Shown here piece by piece: positions 35,296 through 43,355 of a stretch of 64,000 nucleotides of DNA. Positions within the stretch are counted from its first letter, which is position 1. Every line of letters begins with the position of its first letter. Origin of the DNA: an uncultured bacterium (lineage in GTDB: Bacteria; Acidobacteriota; Aminicenantia; Aminicenantales; CALLJL01). The notes under the pieces were generated by a model that was given only the letters and a program-made list of their open reading frames with translations, searched no databases and was not told the origin of the DNA. The DNA lies in assembly GCA_938092135.1 (NCBI GenBank), contig CALLJL010000013.1, positions 124,001 to 188,000 on the forward strand. The letters run 5' to 3'. A program made the translations under genes and the position numbers.

Positions 35296-36660
35296 TCAAT
35301 CAGGGATATATTCTGGACGACTTAGTTCGGCATCGACAAAGCGAGTATATCGTTCAAGAAAAACAAGCTTGATGACGTCGGTCGGACCATTGCGTTGCTT
35401 GGCCACAATAATTTCAGCAATGCCCTTTAAACTTTCATCATGACGGCGATAAACCTCAGGCCGATAGATAAAAATAACGACGTCGGCATCTTGCTCAATG
35501 GCTCCTGACTCCCTTAAATCAGAAAGCTGAGGCCTCGGTTCCTTCCTTGCCTTTTCTGGAGCCCGGCTGAGTTGAGATATCCCCACCACCGGAATCTTAA
35601 TTTCCTTAGCCAGCTCCTTCAAGGAGCGGGAAACAAAAGCCATTTCTTGGTTCCGATTCTCAAATTTTCCGCCTGTTCTCAAAAGTTGAATATAATCAAT
35701 GAAAAGAAGATCGAGCTTCTGTTCCATTCTTAGCCGCCGCGCTTTGGCTTTCATTTCGGTAATAGTCAGACCAGGAGATTCATCTATGTATAGTTTAGCC
35801 TGGGCTAAGGTTTCCCCAGCCAAACGAAGCTTTTCATACTCACGGTCGCTGAGATAGCCATCTCTAACTCTCTTTAAGTCAAGGAGGCTTTCAGCACAGA
35901 GCAAACGGAGCACAATTTGCTCTTTAGCCATTTCCATAGAAAAAAAGCCCACCGAATAATCAGTCTTAAGGCCCACATACTGCGAAATATTCAAACAAAG
36001 GGCTGTCTTACCCATCGATGGACGGGCGGCAATAACAATGAAGTCAGAGGGATGAAAGCCAGAGGTTAAATTATCGAGGTCACGGAAGCCTGTAGGCACC
36101 CCAGTGACTGCACCCTTCTGTTCGATTCGGCGAGCCACTATATCCAAAGCAGGTTTGACCAGCTGACTGATATGGATGAAACCAGGTTTCACCCTCTGCT
36201 CAGCCACTTCAATTATTTCTGCCTGGGCTTCATTAAGAAGCTCATCGGCATCCTCCTTTTCTTCAAACCCAGCTGAAATAATCTTGGCTGAGCTAAAAAT
36301 AAGCCGCCGGAGTAAAGCTTTTTCCTTAATTATCCTGGCGTAATATTCCACATTGATTTGACGATGGACGCCATCGAGAAGGGAAGAGACATAGGCAGCT
36401 CCCCCAACGTCTTCAAGCAAACCTGAACGCCTCAGCTCCTCGGTCAAGGTGACGAGGTCAGCTGGCATACCTTTATCAATAAGACTCACAATTTTATCAA
36501 AAATCTTGCGATGGGCGTCTTTATAAAAATCCTCTGATGAAATAATGGATAAAACTGGGTTGAGAAAAGCATTATTGATCAAAATACCCCCAAGGACAGC
36601 CCGCTCTGCCTCAAGACTATGCGGTGGCGTCTTTTTTAGAAAAAGGAAATCAATATCCAT
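35296..36660 (-). CDS. dnaB: Replicative DNA helicase DnaB
   Basis: The 454-residue protein has the N-terminal DnaB domain (about 8-110; HSLEAERAVLGGILI) and a RecA-like helicase domain (about 165-445). Walker A is ARPSMGKTALCLN and Walker B is LLFIDYIQLL. QLSRAPEKARKEPRPQLSDLRESGAIEQDADVV is the motif-4 region. No intein is seen. It follows rplI in the common rpsF-rpsR-rplI-dnaB order, but a 535-base gap with a small plus-strand gene lies between. Confidence 0.96.
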   Translation of the reverse strand: MDIDFLFLKKTPPHSLEAERAVLGGILINNAFLNPVLSIISSEDFYKDAHRKIFDKIVSLIDKGMPADLVTLTEELRRSGLLEDVGGAAYVSSLLDGVHRQINVEYYARIIKEKALLRRLIFSSAKIISAGFEEKEDADELLNEAQAEIIEVAEQRVKPGFIHISQLVKPALDIVARRIEQKGAVTGVPTGFRDLDNLTSGFHPSDFIVIAARPSMGKTALCLNISQYVGLKTDYSVGFFSMEMAKEQIVLRLLCAESLLDLKRVRDGYLSDREYEKLRLAGETLAQAKLYIDESPGLTITEMKAKARRLRMEQKLDLLFIDYIQLLRTGGKFENRNQEMAFVSRSLKELAKEIKIPVVGISQLSRAPEKARKEPRPQLSDLRESGAIEQDADVVIFIYRPEVYRRHDESLKGIAEIIVAKQRNGPTDVIKLVFLERYTRFVDAELSRPEYIPD

Positions 36661-36947
36661 GACTATTTTCCAAAAACTTTTTGATTTTTATCTCTCTTCA
36701 GTCTTACTAGTCGAGGAAAATAACGTCTCCTTCGACTATTCCTCTCACTTTTTATTTTATTAAACATCACTCAAAGCCCAAATACAAGTGACAGAAAAAA
36801 TCTTTTAAATAATTCATAATTTGTTTTTAAAATAAGTCGGCTTTTTTGATTTTTTAATAGGGATAAATCCTTTTCCTAATCACGGCTCACGGCTTTTCCC
36901 ATCCCTCTATAGTGAAAAGAAAAGCTTATTAAGATAAAATAATTATC

Positions 36948-37175
36948 ATGATTTATAATTCTATCCTTATATTGCTTGTGGCAGGGCTTTTTTCTCTGCT
37001 CGGGGCTGTGAGTGCTTTTTTGATCACTTACGAAGAATATAAGAAGCACCTCCTTCAGAAAAAAAGAATATTTCTAATTTACCTTAAGATGGGTCTAATT
37101 ACTTTTCTCTTCTTTATGTTTTTTGTAATTTTGGTAATCTTATTGGCACCTCATCTCGCCACTTTCCGGGGCTAA
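36948..37175 (+). CDS. Small two-helix membrane protein of unknown function
   Basis: The 75-residue product has two hydrophobic helices (about 3-25 and 46-68) around a short basic loop (EEYKKHLLQKKR). It lies between dnaB and rplI on the opposite strand and converges on rplI. No clear ribosome site is present, so the gene is plausible but not certain. The 287-base gap before it is AT-rich and shows no clear promoter. Confidence 0.5.
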   Translation: MIYNSILILLVAGLFSLLGAVSAFLITYEEYKKHLLQKKRIFLIYLKMGLITFLFFMFFVILVILLAPHLATFRG

Positions 37176-37195
37176 GAAATTCTATCTTCAGCCAT

Positions 37196-37657
37196 TCAGC
37201 TCTTAGCCTCCATTTCCTCCCGGGCTACTTCAACATGAATTTCGGCCTTTTCATCGCGATAGACCTTTATAGGAATGGTGTAATGGCCTAAGCGTCTAAT
37301 AGGTTCATCGAGGAGAATCTTTTTCTTCTCCAAGGAAAAACCAAGTTTTTCCAGCTCTTCTTTGATATCGCCGGCACTGACCGAGCCGAAAATCATATCC
37401 TTCTCGCCAGCTTTTCTCCGGAAAACCAGCTTAACCTGATTAAGTCGATTAATGAGCTCCTGGGCACTTAATTTTTCTCTCTCTATTTTTTTAAGCAAAG
37501 ACTGACGCTGGAGCTCAATTTGCTTAATATTTTGGGGGGTAACTTCAACGGCCAGCTTACGGGGAATCAGATAGTTACGACCGAAACCAGGAGCCACATC
37601 GACAATATCTCCTTTATGGCCTAATTTTTCCACATCCTGTTTTAAAAGAACCTTCAT
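37196..37657 (-). CDS. rplI: 50S ribosomal protein bL9
   Basis: The 153-residue protein has the L9 N-terminal domain (MKVLLKQDVEKLGHKGDIVDVAPGFGRNYLIPRKLA). A long connecting helix and the C-terminal domain (GSVSAGDIKEEL) follow. Length is normal. It is 43 bases after rpsR in the rpsF-rpsR-rplI unit. Confidence 0.97.
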   Translation of the reverse strand: MKVLLKQDVEKLGHKGDIVDVAPGFGRNYLIPRKLAVEVTPQNIKQIELQRQSLLKKIEREKLSAQELINRLNQVKLVFRRKAGEKDMIFGSVSAGDIKEELEKLGFSLEKKKILLDEPIRRLGHYTIPIKVYRDEKAEIHVEVAREEMEAKS

Positions 37658-37700
37658 GGAAGCCTCCCTGAGTCTTTAAATTTTCTCTTCAGCCATACCT

Positions 37701-37958
37701 TTAATCGGCAATAAAGGGAAGAAGGGCCATGATTCTGGCTCTTTTTATCGCTTGAGCTAAACGTCTCTGATGAAAGGAACAGGTGCCAGTGGTCCGGCGC
37801 GGCGATATTTTGCCTCTTTCTGGAACATATCGTCGGAGAATATCAACATTCTTATAATCAATTTCCCTGACATTCATCTGACAAAAACGACAGACTTTCT
37901 TTTTTGGTGGGAAAAATTTTTTAATCTGACCTTTATCAACTTTTTCTTCCTTCGCCAT
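37701..37958 (-). CDS. rpsR: 30S ribosomal protein bS18
   Basis: The 85-residue protein has the S18 core ([48 protein letters not shown]). Cysteines VCRFC and GTCSFH suggest a zinc-binding (C-plus) form. It lies 13 bases after rpsF. The usual ssb gene between rpsF and rpsR is absent. Confidence 0.96.
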   Translation of the reverse strand: MAKEEKVDKGQIKKFFPPKKKVCRFCQMNVREIDYKNVDILRRYVPERGKISPRRTTGTCSFHQRRLAQAIKRARIMALLPFIAD

Positions 37959-37971
37959 AAGACTATCCTCC

Positions 37972-38418
37972 TTAACTCTTTTCTTTCTCTTTAGCTTCTT
38001 TACCCTTTTCCTTTATTCTTTCCTCCGTCTTACTAGCTTCCTTCTCCTCTCTCATTTCTTCTTCGACCAATTGAGTAATGTCAGATAAGGCTTCTTCCGC
38101 TTCCTTGGGCTTTTTCTTTCTCAGGGGAGAGGTAATACCCTTTCTCACTGTCATATACCGCAGAATAAGGTCGCTTTGTCGGAAACGTCTTTCGAGCTCA
38201 GCCGCAACCTCTGGTTCAGCCTCATAATCGAGGAAAAGATAGTACCCATCAGTAAATTTCTTAATAGGATAAGCTAGTTTCCTTTTGCCCCACCTTTCCT
38301 CACGAAGTAACTTCCCCTTCATCGAGGAAATAAGGTCAATCATCTGACGGATCTGCTCCTCAATTTCTTCTTCAGAAAGGCTGGGAGCAATAATTACGCC
38401 CGTTTCATAATGTCTCAT
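37972..38418 (-). CDS. rpsF: 30S ribosomal protein bS6 with charged C-terminal tail
   Basis: The 148-residue protein has the S6 fold in the first 95 residues ([46 protein letters not shown]). A tail of about 50 mostly Lys and Glu residues follows. Family length is about 95-135, so the tail is long. The ribosome site AAGGAGG is strong. It starts the small ribosomal protein unit. Confidence 0.95.
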   Translation of the reverse strand: MRHYETGVIIAPSLSEEEIEEQIRQMIDLISSMKGKLLREERWGKRKLAYPIKKFTDGYYLFLDYEAEPEVAAELERRFRQSDLILRYMTVRKGITSPLRKKKPKEAEEALSDITQLVEEEMREEKEASKTEERIKEKGKEAKEKEKS

Positions 38419-38488
38419 TTTACCTCCTTATGGTTATGTTCCTCACATAGCTCCTCTTTTATTTTTTTTTTAAATAGGAGCAAGGAGT

Positions 38489-39058
38489 TTAAGCTATTTG
38501 ACGATTATAAAGATTCATAGCTTGATCAAAATCTCCCTGGATAATCATTTCCGCTGCCTGGCAAGCTGCCTCAAGGCAGGGAGCAAGTTTCAGCTTTTCC
38601 TGGGGAGTGAAGGGCTGAAGTACAAATTCAGCAGCATCAACCGATTCAGGAAGGGGACCTATGCCAATTCTAATTCGGGGAAAGGCTTCGCTGCCTAGGG
38701 CTTCTACCACCGATTGCATCCCCCGATGAGTGCCTGGCCCACCGGACTTTCTGATTCTTAGAGTTCCCAGAGGCAAATCGAGATCATCGTAGATAACTAG
38801 AAGGTGGTCAAGACTTATCTTAAATTGGGAAAAGAGCCTGGCCACAGCTTCCCCGCTTCGATTCATAAAAGTTTGGGGCAGAATCAAGCAGATTTCCTCC
38901 TCCCGGTGGATTCCAGAACTTAGTTTAGCCATATATTTTCTTTTCCATTTTGGGAATTGCCAGCGCTTCCAAATTTTTTCTACAACCATAAAACCAGCAT
39001 TGTGACGACTTTGGGAGTAAGCCTTTCCAGGATTGCCTAGGCCCACAATCATCCACAC
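38489..39058 (-). CDS. pth: Peptidyl-tRNA hydrolase Pth
   Basis: The 189-residue enzyme frees tRNA from dropped peptidyl-tRNA. MIVGLGNPGKAYSQSRHNAGFMV carries the catalytic His and Asn region; FMNRSGEAV and YDDLDLPLGTLRIRKSGGPGTHRG are the other motifs. A GTG at 39058, 7 bases after GGAG, is the best start; the ATG at 39052 is too far from it. Upstream in-frame codons run into rplY. It follows rplY closely. Confidence 0.95.
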   Translation of the reverse strand: MWMIVGLGNPGKAYSQSRHNAGFMVVEKIWKRWQFPKWKRKYMAKLSSGIHREEEICLILPQTFMNRSGEAVARLFSQFKISLDHLLVIYDDLDLPLGTLRIRKSGGPGTHRGMQSVVEALGSEAFPRIRIGIGPLPESVDAAEFVLQPFTPQEKLKLAPCLEAACQAAEMIIQGDFDQAMNLYNRQIA

Positions 39059-39068
39059 TAAAATTCTC

Positions 39069-39725
39069 CTACTCTTCCTGCTCCCTCTTAGCTCTTTCTT
39101 TACGAATAACTTCAGGCTCAGGAGATTCAGGGACAACTGCCTCCTCCGCAGGAACGGCCGTCACGGCTTCAGCCTCAGGAAGACCAATAGTTACGATAAC
39201 TGTTTCAGGATCATCAATTATTTTGATCCCAGGCTGGGAAGGCAAATCAGCTACCTTGATGGATTGGTGAACATGGAGATGAGAAATATCAACTATAATT
39301 TGTTCAGGTATAAGGTGAGGCAAACATTCAATTTCAAGTTCCCTGGTGATAAAATCAACGATTCCTCCCTGGGTTTTTACCCCGATGGCTTCACCCTGAA
39401 GGTAAACGGGAATGGCAACGCGAATAGGCCTATCCATGGCAATCTGTAACAAGTCAACATGCAAGATTTCATCAGTGACGGGATTAACCTGAATATCTTT
39501 AATCATTACATTTCTTTCCTGGCCATCTAAGGCTATTTTAAAGATGGTTCTTTCCCCTGTATCCGATTTTAAAATTGAAATTATGTCTTTTTTATTTAAG
39601 GCCAAGGGAATATTGTCTACGCCAGGACCGTAAAGAATGGCGGGGATTAATCCCTGACATCTCAAACGGTAACTGGCATTTTTCCCTAAGGCCTTTCTTC
39701 TTTCAGCTTTAATTACAAAACTCAT
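39069..39725 (-). CDS. rplY: 50S ribosomal protein bL25 (CTC/TL5 type)
   Basis: The 218-residue protein has the L25 domain (about 1-95; GLIPAILYGPGVDNIPLALNKKD) and the C-terminal TL5/CTC domain (about 100-185). An acidic, Ala/Pro/Val-rich tail follows. It binds 5S rRNA. The prs-rplY-pth order is widely kept. Confidence 0.95.
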   Translation of the reverse strand: MSFVIKAERRKALGKNASYRLRCQGLIPAILYGPGVDNIPLALNKKDIISILKSDTGERTIFKIALDGQERNVMIKDIQVNPVTDEILHVDLLQIAMDRPIRVAIPVYLQGEAIGVKTQGGIVDFITRELEIECLPHLIPEQIIVDISHLHVHQSIKVADLPSQPGIKIIDDPETVIVTIGLPEAEAVTAVPAEEAVVPESPEPEVIRKERAKREQEE

Positions 39726-39782
39726 TATGGCCTCCTCATAGGACTAATTCGGCTACAGCCTCACGTAACCTTTTTCTCTTGC

Positions 39783-40724
39783 CTATATAAAAAGAGAACT
39801 TACCGAGCTACCCTCATTTATGCGACGAATGGCCTCACCGAACAGCTCTGCTACCGATAAAACCTCGATTTTTTCGCAACCATAGGCTTCTTTTTTTAAA
39901 GGAATAGTATTAGTTACCACTAACTTTTCCAATTCAGAGTTTTTAATTCGCTCAAGAGCAGGACCAGAAAGAACGGGGTGGGTACAGGCAGCAAAAACCC
40001 TTCGGGCTCCTTCTTTTTTAAGAGCTTCAACACTTAAAACCAAGGTACCAGCCGTATCAACAATATCATCAAAAATAACCACGTCTTTATCATGGACATC
40101 CCCAATGACATGAAGAACTTGAGCTTCATTAGGCGATGGCCTTCTTTTATCAATTATGGCCAAACCAGCATTGAGTCGCCGCGAAAAAGCTCGAGCTCTC
40201 GCCACTCCCCCGGCATCAGGGGAAACGACGGTAATATTTTTTAAATCAAGGGATTCAAAATAACGAGCAATAACGGGCGAAGCCATAAGGTTGTCGACCG
40301 GGATCGAGAAAAAACCTTGAATTTGAGGTGAATGGAGATCCATGGTGAGAATACGGTCAGCCCCAGCCCTTTCAAGCAAATCAGCCACTAGCCGGGCTGA
40401 AATGGGTACCCGAGGCCGGTCTTTCCAGTCCTGCCGCGCATAGCAATAATAGGGAATAACAGCCGTAATCCGCCCGGCTGAGGCCCGCTTGCAGGCATCA
40501 ATTATCAGAAAAAGCTCCATTAAATGAAAATTGACATCGTGGCAACCGCTTTGAATAAGAAAAACATCCTCCCCTCGGATACTTTCATCAATGTAAACCC
40601 GGATTTCGCCATCGGAAAAACGGCCAAGAATCAGCTGGCCTAGAGGAATTCCAAGATAATCGGATATTTCCTCAGCCAAGGCTCGATTGGATGAACCGGC
40701 AAAAATTTTCATCTTTTGCCTCAA
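39783..40724 (-). CDS. prs: Ribose-phosphate pyrophosphokinase (PRPP synthase)
   Basis: The 313-residue enzyme makes PRPP from ribose 5-phosphate and ATP. FAGSSNRALAEEISDYLG starts the domain; RQDWKDRPRVPISARLVADLLE and DLHSPQIQGFF are active-site segments, and VVIFDDIVDTAGTL is the PRPP-binding loop. Length is standard. It lies between tRNA-Gln and rplY. Confidence 0.97.
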   Translation of the reverse strand: MRQKMKIFAGSSNRALAEEISDYLGIPLGQLILGRFSDGEIRVYIDESIRGEDVFLIQSGCHDVNFHLMELFLIIDACKRASAGRITAVIPYYCYARQDWKDRPRVPISARLVADLLERAGADRILTMDLHSPQIQGFFSIPVDNLMASPVIARYFESLDLKNITVVSPDAGGVARARAFSRRLNAGLAIIDKRRPSPNEAQVLHVIGDVHDKDVVIFDDIVDTAGTLVLSVEALKKEGARRVFAACTHPVLSGPALERIKNSELEKLVVTNTIPLKKEAYGCEKIEVLSVAELFGEAIRRINEGSSVSSLFI

Positions 40725-40740
40725 AAAATAAATTTATTAG

Positions 40741-40813
40741 CTGGGGCGGGAGGACTCGAACCTCCATATGACGGATCCAAAGTCCGTTGCCTTACCAATT
40801 TGGCGACGCCCCA
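40741..40813 (-). tRNA. tRNA-Gln (anticodon TTG)
   Basis: The minus strand folds as a 73-base tRNA: acceptor TGGGGCG with CGCCCCA, D-arm GCC...GGC, anticodon stem ACGGA/TCCGT with loop CTTTGGA (anticodon TTG), and T-arm GGAGG TTCGAGT CCTCC. Discriminator is G. The genomic sequence continues CTA, so CCA is not encoded. It lies between ispE and prs. Confidence 0.97.
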
Positions 40814-40820
40814 GCAATCG

Positions 40821-41693
40821 TCAATGGAGCAACGGCCTATAACGTTCCCGAGGCAAAGTCTCCGTTAAAATTGCCCTCGCCTTTAATCCAAGCGAGGCTA
40901 AGGCTCTTTTAGCCCTTTCCTTCTCTAAGAAGAGCCCGAAAACAGCGCTTCCGGTTCCACTTATAGCTGCAACGAGAGCTTCCTCTTTAAGGAAAATATC
41001 TTTAATCTCTTTCAGCTCTGGATAAAGCTCAAAAACAATTTCTTCCAGTTCATTAGTCAGTAGTCGCAGACGTCTTCGCTCTAAAAACTCTTTTATTCTA
41101 CTGGGTTGGCTTCTCTTAGTCAAGGCAAGGCGCTTATCGTAATACCTATAAATTTCAGCTGTAGATATAGGATAACCGGGCCAGGCAACAATACAGGGGA
41201 GGACCGGCATTTCCTTCAGGGGCGAAATTTTCTCCCCCTTGCCTTCGCCAAGGCAAAGACCTCCGATTAGAAAGTAAGCCACATCGGCTCCGAGTGAACT
41301 GGCCAGCTCGGTCAAACGGGAAAGATCAGAATTTAAATTCCAAAGCTGATTTAAAGCAAGTAGAGTCACGGCTGCATCAGAGCTTCCTCCGCCTAAACCG
41401 GCTCCGGCCGGTATTCTTTTTTTTACTTTTATTTTAACTCCTTTTTCTGGCCTAAATTTCTTCTGAAGTAGCTCAGCAGCTTGAAAAATTAAATTGGTTT
41501 TATCCCAAGGGACAGCTGGATCATCGCCATAAAGCTGAATCTCGCTCTCAGGGATTAGGTTAAATTCCAGAACATCATGGAAATTGATAGTTTGAAAAAG
41601 AGTTCTAATTTCATGATAGCCATCTTCACGGCGATGGAGAACTTCAAGACCGAGATTAATTTTAGCATAAGCAAAAGCTTTTACTATCACCAT
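40821..41693 (-). CDS. ispE: 4-diphosphocytidyl-2-C-methyl-D-erythritol kinase IspE
   Basis: The 290-residue GHMP kinase phosphorylates CDP-ME in the MEP pathway. AYAKINLGLEVLHRREDGYHEI is the substrate site, PAGAGLGGGSSDAAVTL the ATP-binding loop and ISGTGSAVFGLF motif 3. It lies 7 bases from tRNA-Gln. With ispD and ispF it gives three pathway enzymes in the window. Confidence 0.96.
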   Translation of the reverse strand: MVIVKAFAYAKINLGLEVLHRREDGYHEIRTLFQTINFHDVLEFNLIPESEIQLYGDDPAVPWDKTNLIFQAAELLQKKFRPEKGVKIKVKKRIPAGAGLGGGSSDAAVTLLALNQLWNLNSDLSRLTELASSLGADVAYFLIGGLCLGEGKGEKISPLKEMPVLPCIVAWPGYPISTAEIYRYYDKRLALTKRSQPSRIKEFLERRRLRLLTNELEEIVFELYPELKEIKDIFLKEEALVAAISGTGSAVFGLFLEKERAKRALASLGLKARAILTETLPRERYRPLLH

Positions 41694-41819
41694 TTTTCTC
41701 TTTATAATCGAGGCTATTTTTATTCTTATTGTTGGTATTCAATTTAATTATAACAAAATGATAGATAAATCTTCCCTCAAATCGGAATTCCAGGGCTCTA
41801 AAAAAGGATAAAGGCTTTC

Positions 41820-42602
41820 TTAATCAAGTTTGAGTAAAGATTTCATTTCCTCCCACGTTATGGCTTTATAACCCCCGTCGATAATAAAACCGGTTTGAAA
41901 GTTAGCGGCCGAAAGAGGTTGGTTAAAGTCAAGGCCGAGAATGGTTAATTTTCCACTAACCTGGCGATACGAAAAGGTTAAAACTCGGGCCACGCCTTTA
42001 TCTTCAACATATTCTTGGATTTTTATTTTCAGGTCATCCCTTTGACCCTGTTTTAACTTGCCAGCCTCATTCCATTCGACCTGCCATTCCCAAGCTGGCT
42101 CACCCTTATCCTGGAAATTTAAATTTTTCCTTTCTACCATCTTTATAGCCCAGCTTAAATTTAATCCATTAGCTAAGGGCTCAAGGCCCTGGGCTCGACC
42201 TATGATCCAGGCCAGAATCTCGACTGGATCAAGGGGCAGATCAATCAAATTGGCCATAAGCTGATCCCGCCCTTGTCTTCCCGACCAGTAGACTTTTTTT
42301 GCAGGGACAGCCAGCCATTCTCCTTCTTCCAGCCAGATAGCTATCAAGGTTAAACGGCCAAAAGGATCTAAAATCTCAATCCTGCCTTTTTTAGGAGCTA
42401 AGAGGACGAAAGCCCGCCCTCTGACGGAATCTCCTCCCTTTTCCAGCCGAAAGGAAAAGAAACCAGAGGCTGAATTAATTACCTCAGGAGGAGAAGATAT
42501 TTGAGCCAAGGGCTGCTTCATTCGAAAAAGAGAACAGGCAGTTATTAAGAAAAAATAAAATAAAAGAAAAGCCTTTTTCCCCTTATCCTCCATAACTGAC
42601 AA
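41820..42602 (-). CDS. LolB-like outer-membrane lipoprotein
   Basis: The 260-residue protein has a lipobox (LITAC, Cys at about residue 23). A beta-rich domain follows: SGFFSFRLEKGGDSVRGRAFVLLAPKKGRIEILDPFGR. This resembles LolB/DUF4292 lipid-binding folds. In E. coli lolB lies just upstream of ispE and prs, and the same order here supports the call. Sequence similarity alone is weak, so another lipoprotein-binding role is possible. Confidence 0.68.
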   Translation of the reverse strand: MSVMEDKGKKAFLLFYFFLITACSLFRMKQPLAQISSPPEVINSASGFFSFRLEKGGDSVRGRAFVLLAPKKGRIEILDPFGRLTLIAIWLEEGEWLAVPAKKVYWSGRQGRDQLMANLIDLPLDPVEILAWIIGRAQGLEPLANGLNLSWAIKMVERKNLNFQDKGEPAWEWQVEWNEAGKLKQGQRDDLKIKIQEYVEDKGVARVLTFSYRQVSGKLTILGLDFNQPLSAANFQTGFIIDGGYKAITWEEMKSLLKLD

Positions 42603-42648
42603 CGGGTAACCTCGTCACTGAAACAATTGATTGACTAAATTGGACAAA

Positions 42649-43062
42649 TTAATCCAGTTTAAAACCGTAATCTTCAGTCTTTTTAGGCTTTTTACCAGAA
42701 ACCTGGCCTTTTTCAGAAATTGCCTTTGAAGGTTCTTTATTTGTCGAAGACTCTAATTTTTCAGGTTTTGAAGCTTTTCCTTTATTTTCTTCTCCTTCAA
42801 TAAGGCGAAATCCATAATCCCTGGTCTTTATCTCCTTCTTTTCCTGTCTGGATATATATCGTCGCCGCCAAAGAGGATAAAAGGGAGAGCGAAGGCGCTT
42901 CCCAAAGCAACTCAAATTGGGATTAAAAACCAGAATGAGGATAAAGGCAACAAAAATAACGGTTAAAATGATTAATCCAATCATTAATAGCCTCAAAGAT
43001 TTTTTATATTTTATCAATTTTATAGTATCTTTGGCAACGATCTCTTGGCTAAAATAACCCAT
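42649..43062 (-). CDS. Single-pass membrane protein with two DYGFxL motifs
   Basis: With the start at 43062 the protein is 137 residues. It has one membrane helix (about 24-45), a basic segment and a Lys/Glu/Ser-rich region. Two DYGF motifs stand out: RDYGFRL (about 80-86) and EDYGFKLD at the very C-terminus. A longer frame from 43209 (186 residues) would overlap the start of the divergent small gene and lacks extra features. No family was recognised. The repeated motif may be a docking site. Confidence 0.6.
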   Translation of the reverse strand: MGYFSQEIVAKDTIKLIKYKKSLRLLMIGLIILTVIFVAFILILVFNPNLSCFGKRLRSPFYPLWRRRYISRQEKKEIKTRDYGFRLIEGEENKGKASKPEKLESSTNKEPSKAISEKGQVSGKKPKKTEDYGFKLD

Positions 43063-43171
43063 CTTTTTAAATAAGGCTTTTTTGGCCAAATAGCATTTCT
43101 TCGATCCAAGGCCATTGACTTTTGTAATCTCTTGTTTAAAAATATTAAAGGTAAATGTAGAGGTAAGTGGA

Positions 43172-43306
43172 ATGAAAACTTTTTGGCGGACTTTATTGAC
43201 CGTGGCCATAGTTATCGGGGCCTTTATCCTGGGAATTAATTTTGGTAAAAATCGCCTTAAATCTAAAATTCCAAAGTTCCAAGAAGATATCGATAGCAGC
43301 TATTAA
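43172..43306 (+). CDS. 44-residue single-pass membrane peptide
   Basis: The frame from ATG 43172 gives one membrane helix (about 8-24, TLLTVAIVIGAFILGINFG) and a short polar tail. A GAGGT-like ribosome site lies about 10 bases upstream. It is divergent from the DYGF protein with about 110 bases between. It may be real, but its size and lack of a known family keep confidence modest. Confidence 0.45.
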   Translation: MKTFWRTLLTVAIVIGAFILGINFGKNRLKSKIPKFQEDIDSSY

Positions 43307-43355
43307 CTCAAGTTCTCAGAATTTGGGGGGTTGAACCAGTAAATTTAAAGTCCTC

